The notes under the pieces: generated by a model
What the model was told of the DNA's origin: nothing
Databases searched by the model: none
The model's input: the letters and a program-made list of their open reading frames with translations, nothing else
Translations under genes and position numbers: made by a program
Assembly (NCBI GenBank): GCA_907163375.1
Contig: CAJQUW010010471.1
Location: 31,001 to 95,000, forward strand
DNA length: 64,000 bases
Direction of reading: 5' to 3'
Origin: Prostheceraeus crozeri
Lineage: Eukaryota > Platyhelminthes > Polycladida > Euryleptidae
Shown here: positions 52,740 through 63,726 of the stretch, one piece after another
How positions within the stretch are numbered: position 1 is the first letter of the stretch
How the letters are laid out: each line of letters starts with the position of its first letter

Positions 52740-55290
52740 CAAATTAGCTATCATACAAGACCAAGGTATTGTCTTGTAATGTATTGTAATAAACGAATTC
52801 AATCTGCGCTGGGTTCTACAGTGAGGCAGAAGAAAATATTTAGAGACCCTCAAGCGATGTGGAATGATACAATGAAGAGGATGTAGGAAGTTTGTCTCAC
52901 ATTGAAACAGAAAATTGTGAACGGCATTTTTAAATTTTAACTCAACCGAGGGAAAACTTTGAAAGTCGCATGTTGAATCACGATTCGATGCGCTCTCTTT
53001 TGAAAAAGCTCCAACTTTGACGTCAATTTTGATGGTAGACGGCCATACACAGGAGACGCATGCATGAGCACAGAAGCCATATGTGCATGGTAAACAATTT
53101 TTATATCGTTGAAATGCATAACGGTTTTTAACACACGCATGACACACAACCGTTGAGAGGCACGCTTAAGTAGAAAAGAGATTTGATTGTTCCACTTTAA
53201 TTTGTCATTTACAAAAAGGCCAACAGTTGTTGCATGAGAAACGTTTCGACAGAGTTCATTAGAGTTTGATGGGTTTCGGCGAATATATGATTGATTGGTA
53301 TTGCGAAGAACATTATCAAAAACTACTGTTGAATGGTCAAGAGCAGTAATTGTCTGAACTATAGCAAGATCGTCAGCATAGTTAAAAAATTTTGTATCTT
53401 CCCGCTTTGAGTGCAGTTGTCCCATGCACTAAATAAATAAGGTCCCAAGACTGAACCCTGTGGAATCCCTGATATGGCGCTAAAGAACGGGCCAAGTGAT
53501 CCATTACTACACGCACTTTCCTGGAAACCAGAAAAGAACGGAGCCATAAGGTGAAACCTCGATCAATTCCACAGTTAATCAAATAACTTTGCAATTTGAG
53601 CAATTTGTTGTGCTGTAACTGATCGAAAGCTTTCACCATATCCAGACAGGCTATGTGAACTGCGTTTGTTTCTTGTTTATCTAAAGACGCAGTTGCTTCG
53701 GTCAGAATCTCAATTAAAGCGCTGGTTGTTGGTCCAGTGGGCGAAAAGCGTGTTGATTTGTACCATAGAGTTTGGGGGTGAATCTTGCATATGTCGGAGA
53801 AAGATTTTTTCGAAGACCTTCGATATTGTTGATATTACAGAAATTGGTCTGAAATCACGTATCGATGGTTGCCTTGTTTTGGGAATAGGCGAGACAGCCG
53901 AGTTTGAGTTGTGTTGAGAATTGTGTGTCTGAAATCGAGTGATTGAAAATTGCAGCCAAGGGAATACTTAACCATGGAGCGCCTTCTTTCTGCAAGCCTG
54001 GTGTTATTCGATCAGGTCCTGCGGATTTTTCACAATTCAAGTGAAGAACCATTTTCAAACACATCAATTTCTATAAAATGAAATTGAAAATGCTCATTGG
54101 AGATGTTGGCCAAAACATCATCGGGTTCATGGTTGAAGTTTTCATAAAACACATTTGACATTTCGATGAGAAGATTTTCAACCCTACCATTATCTTTTCT
54201 TAACTGTTCGAAAACATTATTCCGCTTCTTGCTTCCACGAGCCTCATTTGCGACCATACTTGCTTGTTTGATTTCATTTGCTTCGAAACCCAGGCAAGTT
54301 TAGCCCTGACAATTTCTTCACCTTCGTTTAAAAATGTTCATACAGATCCCACGTTTTCATCCTGTATGCCTCCCATCTCTTGTTTACCAACGATTTCAAA
54401 ACGGGAGAAATCCAAGGTTTATCCTTTATAGACATGGCGACTGTTTCACAAAGGATAGCTGAAGATGCAGAGACCAGGAGCTTGTAAAAAGCATTGTAGA
54501 TGGTGTCTACATTTTTCTCAAAATGTAATAAATTAAAGTCAAAGTTTGAAAGTCGATTAGCATATTCGACCAAATTTGACTGTCTTGAATCCCAGGCCGA
54601 AACAAGTCGACAATTATGTTCATTATCAGCATAACTTCGCAAAGGATCTGATATGATGCAATTGTGATCGGAGCTGCCCAAAAGTGGACCCACTTTTGCC
54701 AGTCTCGTACTGATTACTCAAAAAATCATCAAGCCAGATATGATCTAACAGCGGAAATTTACTTGTTGCAAACTTAACCTTATTCGTCAATACAAAATCA
54801 TTTTCAAGGAATGAAGTAGAAAAAAGTGCCCGCACATTATCAGGTGAGCGTCAGAGTCCCTTTCGAGAACATCGTCTAGTTGGCATGTTAGAAAAGACGT
54901 GATGGATTGATGCTGATGAGCATTTAGTCCTGGTGGTATGTACAAAAGAACGCAGACAACATGTAGCATCTTAATAGAGATAAACAGTCTCAATGAAACT
55001 AGGCTTATCATCAGTGGGATTTATAAGACAACACTGAATTGAATTTCGGTAGTAAGCGCACACGACGCCTCCTTTTCTTCCGATCCTGTTATTTCGGTAA
55101 ATATCATATTTTGCCATTTCAATGTACGAATCTTCGATGTCAGAATTGAGTCAAGTTTCTGCTACAAGTGTGATATCCGGATGCAATGTCGACGCGGAAG
55201 CGCATAGCTCGTCAAATTTGTTCACGATGGACCTCGCATTTAGAAGCAAGTTTGGGAAATATGACGAATGATTTGGAAGATCAGTGAAAT
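52740..55290 (-). pseudogene. LINE ORF2: endonuclease plus reverse transcriptase, broken
   Basis: The endonuclease region starts with LLLNARSIVNKFDEL (near 55250-55205). LVAET then runs into a TGA (55153-55151) where a tryptophan is expected, followed by GRKGGVVCAYYR, YIPPGLNAHQHQS, a GDFN-like CGHFF and LLGSSDHN (SDH motif near 54670). Reverse transcriptase has DMVKAFDQLQHNKL (near 53640-53600), SGIPQGSVLGP (near 53470-53440) and NYADDLAIV (near 53385-53360) with intact DD. RVSKYFLLPHCRTQRRLNSF near 52840-52790 is the C-terminal block. The parts lie in different frames. Confidence 0.85.
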
Positions 55291-55377
55291 TTCTCTCATT
55301 CTGAGTAAAAAGGTTTGAATAACAAAAATCGGCTTGCGGGTCCCGGTAAAATCTTAGTGAAAATTTCTATTTTTTTT

Positions 55378-55540
55378 TTACTTTGACATCACTTTTCCGC
55401 GGATAATTGCCACATCATCCCCACTCTCCCTTCGCTGCCTAAATTCTTCCCAAAAATTTTTGTTAATCCTCTGTTCAATAGGAGTCAGATCTCTTTTGTC
55501 TACAGCCTTAGTCTCTCTATGGTCTCTAAGTCTAGAACAA
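55378..55540 (-). pseudogene. LINE ORF1 C-terminal fragment
   Basis: Minus-strand frame ending at TAA 55380-55378. It contains AVDKRDLTPIEQRINKNFW followed by EEFRQRRESGDDVAIIRG. This D-L-T-P ... W-E-E-x-R-R-R-x-x-G pattern is typical of the C-terminal region of LINE ORF1 proteins. Only about 50 codons remain. Confidence 0.65.
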
Positions 55541-55635
55541 TAGCATACAATGATGACACACCTGTATTCGTTTCAGGTACACTGTCAAATATCACGTTAT
55601 CTCGCAAAGTGGCTGAATTCTTAATACACATAAAA

Positions 55636-55728
55636 CTTCAGGCCGGAGCCGTGGCATTTCCTGTCGGCTCCGGCTCCGACCTGCTACCACTACTCCGGGC
55701 GGCTGCGGTTCCGAAACCCTGCTCCAAA
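55636..55728. repeat. Second GGCTCCGGCTCC island
   Basis: Shares GAGCCGTGG and GGCTCCGGCTCCGACC with the island at 51197-51305. It lies just outside the 5' boundary of the minus-strand LINE and ends in a hAT-like terminus (CAGGGTTTCGG when reversed). Confidence 0.5.
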
Positions 55729-56060
55729 CAAGAAGAAAATGAACAATATAATAATATCCCCAAGTTGTTATTGTAAACAACTTTTGATGCGTGCTTCGTA
55801 ATCATCGTGTTTTAGCTCTAATCTATTCAATCAAAAAAAGTATCTCCATCATTCATGTTGCATGAACCTGGATAGTCATGTCATAGCATCGAAATCCGCG
55901 CAAGAATGTGAATGTGTGTATTGAATATGTGATAGTTCTCCATTTTTATAAAAATATTGCTGGCATCTAGCGTATTGGTAATGGTACTATTTAACATTAA
56001 CAAAACTTGTAATCGCAAAGATCCAATCTGGGAATTAATCGAAATTTTGGAAAAAAAAGT

Positions 56061-56129
56061 GTTTAGTAATAGGTCTATGATAATATTTTAGTAGACTGCA
56101 TTCAACCTTGCGGCCAAGGTTGTCTTCAG
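56061..56129 (-). ncRNA. Hammerhead-like stem-loop, left copy of an inverted pair
   Basis: Minus strand: CTGAAGA (56129-56123), then a strong stem of about 8 bp, CAACCTTG/CAAGGTTG with a GCCG loop, then GAAT and a GTC triplet shortly after. CATAGACCTA follows. The last core base differs from the consensus GAAA. It is an inverted copy of 56342-56412. Confidence 0.35.
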
Positions 56130-56341
56130 TTTATGAACTCAAAAGCTTATGAATTAAAAATCTGAAATTGAAGAACTTGATGACCTTTGTCTGCCATATG
56201 GTGCATCTTCTAACAACAGAGAGTTCCCGATTCCTATTTCATACATTTTCCCCATTTCCTTTCCATGCTTCTATGGAATTGTACAATTTTTAGACTGCTT
56301 CACATATTTTTTTGAAATCTAATATTGTTTGCTGTTATAGC

Positions 56342-56412
56342 CTGAAGATAGCCTTGGTTATAAGGCTGAAATACATCGTCAATAATAAGTCATCATAGAC
56401 CTACAATTAAAC
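56342..56412 (+). ncRNA. Hammerhead-like stem-loop, right copy of an inverted pair
   Basis: Plus strand: CTGAAGA, one unpaired T, a perfect 6-bp stem AGCCTT/AAGGCT, then GAAAT and a GTC triplet, followed by CATAGACCTA as in the left copy. CUGANGA plus stem plus GAAA is the hammerhead core. Stem I is not evident. It is likely derived from terminal repeats of a Penelope-like element. Confidence 0.4.
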
Positions 56413-59400
56413 CCTTGGCTTTACAAAATTTCTACTTTATCATATGTCAAGTCAAGGCACCTTTCACGATCTGGTAGATAATCGCATCGCTGCAATTTTC
56501 AGTGTGATCAAATATCTTATTCATTTTACGGAGGTGGTTCCGGATCGCAATTCTATTATCAAATTCAAGAAAAATGTTTCCATTATTCAGATATAAGAAA
56601 AATAATCTTTAGATGCGATCTCCACATATAGTCAATTATCGAAAAAAATACTTGCGGTAATATTGAGTGTTGCGTGCAATCACATGTAAAACTACTTTTG
56701 AGACATGCTTAAATTCCGTGACAGATCTGAAATGAAGTTGATAGTTAATTGTTCATTTCAATGTTTCTGATGAGGTTGCGTAATGTTCATGAAGTTACAG
56801 AAATATCAGTGTAAGAGATGATTTTACGCATTAGACATATGCGACATATCATCGTCAAGCATTTTAAATGGAAGGTCAGCTCATCAAGAAGATGGCAATT
56901 CTGAATTTTTACGATTTTTGAATGGCGTGACTTTTAAGGAAGATAATTTTTGAAATACAGTATGGGCGTCAGCAGAACGGAAAATACTGTCAAATGACAC
57001 AAAATCTGATCGACATTAAGGAAATAAAGTAGATTCATTATCAAAATAAATTTTGTCGCTATATGATATGATGGAGCAACTCAACAATGGACAATGGACA
57101 GGTTCTGTTTTATATAGCAGAATTTTATAAGATTTAATGGTATATCTCACTTTTCATAATAATAACAACGGAAAGAGGGATAATCACATAAAACAATGAT
57201 TCAAATCTTATATGAGCATACATCTAAGGCGGTATCCAATTTTTTCTGTCTACAGTTAGGAACCTGTATATGAAATTAACCTTGAAAGAAATTTTTAATT
57301 TAAACAAAAAGTCATGAGTAATCGAAAATGTTGAATCAAAAAGTGTGAGTCTTACTATGCGAGTTGCGCGTTAGTCTGGAATGTAGTAAAACTTTTAAAA
57401 GGAATCTATTTCAAAGTGTATGGAATCACCTGCAACTCTCTGCAATTATGAGTTTATGAAGCCATTTCGAAAAGACGACTTGCACTAGGCCACTAGGCAT
57501 GAAAATCATGATGACGATGTTCTATTAAAACGGCGTACACTATCGCAAACATGATTTAATTGTTTGTGATTCTGGACAGAAAAACATGTACCACATAGTT
57601 TCCAAAATTCACACGAGTTCCAGTCTTTGAATTCACCGTTAAATAGTCATTGACATTCAACATACATTGACCATATTGACTATAGTTGATATGCATGTGT
57701 ATCGCATATTGGAAGAGATCAACATCATGTTTTCCATAAGCAAATAGTTAATAAAAAACAATCCATTGCGCACTGAATAGCTAAGATACAAAGACAAACT
57801 TAATCAAATTTTGATTGGAAATCTTATTTTCTTAAAGGATGCCAGATTAATCTTTGTGGCAGTCAATAGCCATAAGTTGCAGATGTTTATGGCACTATTT
57901 TTCGGAATGTTCTGTGCCTATCGCTGGATTATTTACTTGTGAAGACTTCAAATGAAGTCCAATTTTGATTTGTTCAATTTGATGCTCTACTACACTGAAG
58001 TAGGATTTCGTGTCATGTTATTCAGGTATGTAGGATACTTTTATAGCTATTCAGACTTAGTCACATGTGTGATAGAGTAGCGATGTTGATGCTGATAATA
58101 TGTAGCATGTGATCTATCAAAAAAATGATAGTGCTAAAGATATAAAATGTCAGCTTATTGATGGACGTAGAAAATGGAAAAGGATACATATTGGTAAATT
58201 TCTCAACATGCGGAACGTTTAGGTTTCTCATTTGTTCGCATGAGGACTGTTCCCCCTTAATCTTTTCCATTCCATGCAGCAGCATCTGTACTTGCAATCC
58301 AAACTTATCTGTACTTACACAGCCTAAAATGGTATTTCGAAATGCCGAAATCCTGAAGAATGTGAAGTCTTTATTCAATGAAGCAGGGGCGCAGGCAAGG
58401 GGAGCAGTGGGATCGGCGCTCTCCCACTTGCTTAAACAGCTAATGGAAAAAGATTTTAATAGAAATAGGAATTTTTTATCACAGCAAATCATATAGTCCT
58501 ATCTAAGTTCCAACCTGAGTAATGAATGAAAGAGTACTAAAATTACCAAACTTAAATTCACAGAAGGACTGAGATGCCTACTAAGTACTAATATGATGAA
58601 ACATCAATTTAGCAATGACTGTATAAGAGGGAATGACATACAAGCTTGGGACAATAGCGATGCAATGATCGAGTTACGCTGCCATAACGATGTGCTACTA
58701 CTGTCAGTGCGCTTGCCATTCTCTCCAACAATGCTTTAAGTCCTGTGCACATTTTATTAATCAAAATGCATTGATGTTTAATTGCCAAAGTAGTTCTTAT
58801 ATGGCACATGGGATATGCAGTACTGTAATTGCAGATCCTATTATGATAAAAGTGATGTTATTTGTCAAAAGATGATTACTTGGTGTAGAGGATTTTTCGA
58901 TTATACCGCAAGGGCTGCAAGGATGTGATTAATTTATCAGACATGGTTTTGATAAGTAAAAACTTGAATTAACAAGAATTTTAGTTTATCAAACATCAAT
59001 CATTTCCTCGGACATCCACCCATGTCATGAAACGGAGACAAGAGTTTTAAGAGAGTAAACCAGTAGCTTGGCAATGAAGTGTGTTATTACTTGATTTGCA
59101 CGGTCTGTGGTCTTACATAGTTAGGTCTTCTCCCCCCATGGAGCAATTTAGTGGCCGACTGCGAGAGCAAATTCCTGAAGGTACAGCAGCAAGTTACGGT
59201 AGAGAAGGGGTGCCAAGATGCGAGAGATGCCACTATGCTGGATCCAGTTTCTGACAACCATGTAAGGAAAATATGTTGAATTAAAGGATTTTGTTGAAAT
59301 AAAGTTTGATTTTTTTCATCTTAACATTTCTTTGATGCATGATGAAAATGTGCATAAATGCATGGCACTATATTAGAAAGAGAAAGAAAATTATGTATTT

Positions 59401-59960
59401 TCAATGAAGATCATTCACATACAAATTAGTGTGTGTACAATCACTTGAACTTTCAAAAGTTAAATATTTTTACGATACACACCGATCAAGCCAAGAATGT
59501 GAAATGTCAGATGTGCCATAAATGATGCGGATCTGCGTGCGCTTATTGGGCTTGCATATGAGTTGAATTGCAACAAATAATGTTTACATAATTAAAAAAG
59601 TGAAATAATTGATTGAATTGATAAGAAGTGAAAATGAAGGCACTTGTTAGAGGTGATAAATTCATCACAAATTGGTACTTCTAAAGAATCTAAACTGTGT
59701 GCCACACCTGGAAAGTATGACGGTTTAATACTCAAACCCATAAAAACTACTGCCGATTCACCATTATACATAGACCTATATATCCATAGGCATCGTTTTA
59801 CTAACAGCTCAATATACCGGGTATGCCCACGTACCTGGTCGCATTGGGCGCGCTCACTTTCTGGGCAATCTAACTTTGGAGCCAAACATCTAAAATTTCA
59901 AAGAATCTTTATTGAAAGATTATAAGCGCCCATCTGCTATGATCCTTTACTGACGTCAGT
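56413..59960. other. Long stretch without a supported gene
   Basis: Open frames at 58158-58496 (plus) and 58061-58492 (minus) overlap each other and have no recognisable domain. CAGGGGCGCAGGC at 58385 resembles a hAT end, but no partner was seen. Otherwise AT-rich and unassigned. Confidence 0.45.
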
Positions 59961-59967
59961 TTGGACG

Positions 59968-60715
59968 CGATGAGAGCGCCTGATATCTCTTGTAATCTTT
60001 TACAAGGCATTATAGTTCCGATGTTGATTAGGTTCTCGCCTGAAATTACATGTTTCATAGCGCTTGTTCAGATGGAAACAGGACGTACAGCATATCCTAC
60101 AATCCTTTTGATAGAGTTAGTTTAGGCATGAAAAGGGCACTAAGCATCTCCCGTAATATCCTTTACATGGCATTAGTTCAGATATGAAAGGGGTACCCAG
60201 CACCTCCTAGAATATCCCTTGCATAGCCTTAATTCAGACATGAAAGGGCACCCAATTTATCTTTTAGTATCCTTTACATGGCGCTATTTCAGATGTGAAG
60301 ACGCGCCCAGCATGATATCTTTTACATAGCGTTGGTTCAGATATGAAGAGAGTACCCATAGGAATTAATAATATACCATACAGAGGTCTGTTATTACTTA
60401 CTCCAGCAGTCTACTATTATATTTTTCTGAGAGAGCACCCATCAACTTCCACAATGCCCTTTACATAGCGTTATAGTTCAGTTTAGATATGAAAAGGCAC
60501 CCAGAATCCTCTATAATCATTTACGCAGCGCTGGTTCAGATGTGAGGACGTTCCAAACATCTCTAACATTTCTTTACACACCGCTAGTTCAGATTTGAAA
60601 GAGGCACTTAGCATCCTCCATAATCCTTTGCGCAGTGTTGGTTCAGATGTGAAGAGGCCCTCACGTCCTATGACTTTTATCTAGTGTTAGTTCTGGTAAG
60701 AAATGGTGCCATAGC
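59968..60715. repeat. Decayed ~56-bp minisatellite, about 12 units
   Basis: Units begin GTTCAGATATGAA, continue GGGCACCCAGCATC, then CCTTTACATAGCG. Unit starts are visible near 60066, 60120, 60176, 60232 and 60290, and again downstream of an interruption at about 60360-60425. Unit lengths are 54-56 bp where intact. Divergence is high (perhaps 20-30% by eye), and no reading frame is kept. Confidence 0.8.
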
Positions 60716-62913
60716 TCTGTTCTACCACTGTCAGTTCTAAAGTGAATGGGGTCGAATAGGGCGCCGTTTTCATTCGTGAGAGGCGCCACCGGCTTTATCA
60801 AGCCATCAAAGTTTGAGCAGGGGCGACTGCTACATTCTCCCCCTCATAGATATAGGCCTATTGGACAGATTGTCAGGATGAATCGATCCACTATCTAATT
60901 TTCGAGGAATGATTGCGCCCAAGTCTTCTACAACATAGCAAGGCCTCTAACGTCGTGTGTATAAGAATCAAATGAAATTCTAGGATGGTCAAAAAAGCCT
61001 CCTCTTGAACATTTTTTCAATGGGAGTGTAAGGGAAGCAACCCCTGCAGCCTGGCATTGGGACCTAAAGTCCACCGTCCCCCCACCCTTTGAAAATCCTT
61101 CATGTCAACGTCTCTGCAAAGAAATGATTGTTAATGAGCTACATAAACTTCACACGGCTTCCTGTTTTGTCTTCTATCATTTCAGCTTTATCCGCTTATT
61201 TCAGAGGCTTTACAAGACATAAATCTGCTACACACTGCATTTAGCCGTCAAATATTGTCAGACTTAAAAGGAAATGGAACTTATCGTGTCGACGGAAATT
61301 GAAAATTCAATCATCAGCGCAAATGACTATTATGCTAGTTCATCAGGGTATAAAACCGAAGAAGCTTTGAATGAAATCACTGAAGACATATTTCATGTTG
61401 CATAGAAAATACGAAGGACTTTGCAACTGACGCTGATGAGCGGGTACATCAATGCATTTACATTATTAATTAGCATTAAAAGGAATTTCAAAGTCGTCAA
61501 TTGACTTCCTATATACTACATAATTACCCTATTACTGTGAAAACAAATCATCTGCTTTTTGAAGAGGCTTTCAAACGAAATAACAGATTCATCAGTCTAT
61601 CGTAGAATCATTAATCTATCTCAAGTGAAGTGAGTCTCAAGTGACTTGTACATAATCAGATATTCATATTCAAATATGTGTCCAAAAGTCAGCTCAGTTT
61701 TGCATTTCGTCGTGAAAGCAAGACTTCACGTTCGAAATTCATCTTCATAATAATAATGACAGAGCAGGAAAAGAGCAAGGTAAATTTGCAGAAAATTTTC
61801 AATTTTTTCATACTTCGGGTAAATAACTTTTTATTCTTTATATGATTAAGTCAGCAGCATTCATCTCTGATTTCATCAAGACGTGGACGGATTTCATCTT
61901 AAATTCTTCAATTGTTCTTGAGTTTTGACAAATCACTTGCAGTATTCCTTGCATTCAAAACAACCCAAAAATCTAACCGCTTGATGTCAGACAAAGGGAT
62001 CTTGCAGGGCCGTTTCAAAACCGTGCCCAATAACACATTGATAAATGTGTTCTCTCAAAGCTGATGTAGCATGAGGAGAAAAGAGATGCGGAACATAATT
62101 CTTTATATGTCTAAGTTTAGTTGAATGAAATGATTATAGTAGGCTTTATTGTTATTATCACCATTCAGCATTCCCTTTCACTTACATAGTGCATTGAAAA
62201 GTGAAAGTAACATTGCTCATTTGCCTTTAATTATTCGATGAAACTTCAGCTTAGTCAGATGAGGTACTACATGTACATGATGAGTTCAATAAACACTTTA
62301 AAACTAGGCAACAGTTGTGCTCTGTTCAGTAAATCGATAAAAGACAAGCCATTTTCTTCCTGTTCCTGGACCAACAGGTATTTCAAATTTTGTAATAAAA
62401 CGTGAATTTCTTGAAAATAAATTTCGATTCAAACTATGTTTTATCTAACATGCAAGCAAAGTTTTAGCGGCACTTCTGTCAATTCTGTCTGCTGAGGACA
62501 ATTTATAAAGGAGCCGATTGTTCCATTGCCTAAGGAGCACTTGCTTGAAATTCGCCATAAGGATTAACAGCGCTCAATTTGTGTGTAATGACAATTTCAT
62601 CTAACTGGCTGGATATCAAAACCATCTAATCCTCAGAATGTATGGTATTCTAGTAAAAACGCATGTAAGATAGAATATATTTCAAAATCATTATTGCACT
62701 GTTGAATTTGTACTTTATTAATAAAATCGATGGGAAACTAACTGACAGAAGAATGTGCATTCCAAATTATGATTGAATTATATGTGAATTATGCAAGGAA
62801 AGTTAAAATTTGACCACAAAGGTCTTAAAAACTCACGAATAAGACGTAAGTGTGTTGTAGAAATGAAATGAATTTGTCAGAATAATGATTTTTTGAAGCT
62901 TCAGCGAATTAAA
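60716..62913. other. No supported gene
   Basis: CAGGGGCGACTGC at about 60818 resembles a hAT terminus without a partner. Otherwise AT-rich and unassigned up to the MADF frame. Confidence 0.4.
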
Positions 62914-63273
62914 ATGACGTCGACTGATATTCTGTTCTTTCTGGAGTGCTACCAGCAACATCCGTGTCTTTGGAACAAATCTAGAGAAGATTACAAAAAC
63001 CGTTTGGTGCGTGAAGAGGCAGAATCAATTTTGATGCCCACTTGTAATATTCCCAACTTAAAAGAGATGCGAGCGAAAATTCGATCAATTTGGGGCACCT
63101 ACAATAGAGAACTTCGAAATGTGAGTAAATCCAAGTCAACTGAATCGGCAACGTCGGAAACCTATACACCTAAACTTAAATGGTTCTCGTTTGCGCTCAC
63201 TTTTCTTCATAAAAACTTCCAATCCACTGCATCTGAACATGAAATTCACAAATATTCTCACCAGTTTCAATGA
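62914..63273 (+). CDS. MADF (Myb/SANT-like) domain protein, short
   Basis: MADF domains are Myb-like DNA-binding modules found in Adf-1-type transcription factors and in the accessory proteins of some DNA transposons. From the ATG at 62914 the 119-residue frame has ILFFLECYQQHPCLWN, YKNRLVREEAES, MRAKIRSIWGTYNREL and KLKWFSFALTFL. These give the conserved aromatic and hydrophobic positions of the three helices. The C-terminal extension is very short and no BESS motif is present, so it may be one exon, a fragment, or a transposon accessory gene. A Harbinger-like end lies about 450 bp downstream. Confidence 0.7.
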   Translation: MTSTDILFFLECYQQHPCLWNKSREDYKNRLVREEAESILMPTCNIPNLKEMRAKIRSIWGTYNRELRNVSKSKSTESATSETYTPKLKWFSFALTFLHKNFQSTASEHEIHKYSHQFQ

Positions 63274-63599
63274 ATCATCATACAATTCTTCATCAATTCG
63301 GAAAAAGTTGCAGAATGCTTTATGGTCTTCTAATCTGATTTCTTTAACCTGAGTTTCGCCGACTTATCCAGTTACGCATCGATTTTCTACTTCTTCTCTT
63401 CTTTAATTCCAGTGTGACTCGAATTACATTGACAATCGCCGCGGCTACATCCGATTCAGGCATCATAAACTACAAATCACATTCTTCTGGCTTGAATATC
63501 TAGACTGTTATAAGACACCAACACAAAATTTTTAATCGTTTTGATTTGTTTTTCAACGATCCATTCACGAAACGTTTTCAGTTTACAGAAGCAATACTA

Positions 63600-63726
63600 A
63601 TAGCAGTGTCACGACACTATTTATTAAGCGTCTGAGCGGTTAGTGTCACGGCATTGATTTAGCCTAGACTTCGTCCTGCGCCTCGGCACTAATGGCACGA
63701 CACTATTGTCATCGTGTGAATGGACC
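63600..63726. repeat. Possible PIF/Harbinger 3' end with palindromic words
   Basis: The words GTGTCACGACACTA, AGTGTCACGGCA and GGCACGACACTATTG recur in this stretch, which ends CATCGTGTGAATGGACC followed by TTA (63727-63729). Reversed, it begins GGTCCATTCACACGATG next to a TWA-type site, as in Harbinger elements. No matching 5' end was found in the window. Confidence 0.4.

Larger units (their letters stand above)
52516..55545 (-). mobile_element. LINE (CR1-like), 5'-truncated, minus strand
   Basis: Read on the minus strand, this holds the ORF1 C-terminus, an apurinic endonuclease, reverse transcriptase and a 3' tail. The tail is AATAAATACTTACTTACTTACTT (52538-52516), a CTTA repeat like that of the plus-strand LINE ending at 16448, so the two belong to related families. 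The coding sequence has many frameshifts and at least one nonsense codon. The 5' boundary is near 55545, where ORF1 similarity stops. Confidence 0.85.

Noticed and set aside
58061-58496. Overlapping frames of 143 and 112 codons on opposite strands
   Set aside because: Neither shows a domain. Part lies over a hAT-like terminus, so they are likely chance openings.
58385-60830. CAGGGGCG words at 58385 and 60818 as ends of one hAT element
   Set aside because: They are in the same orientation, and no 8-bp duplication could be found.
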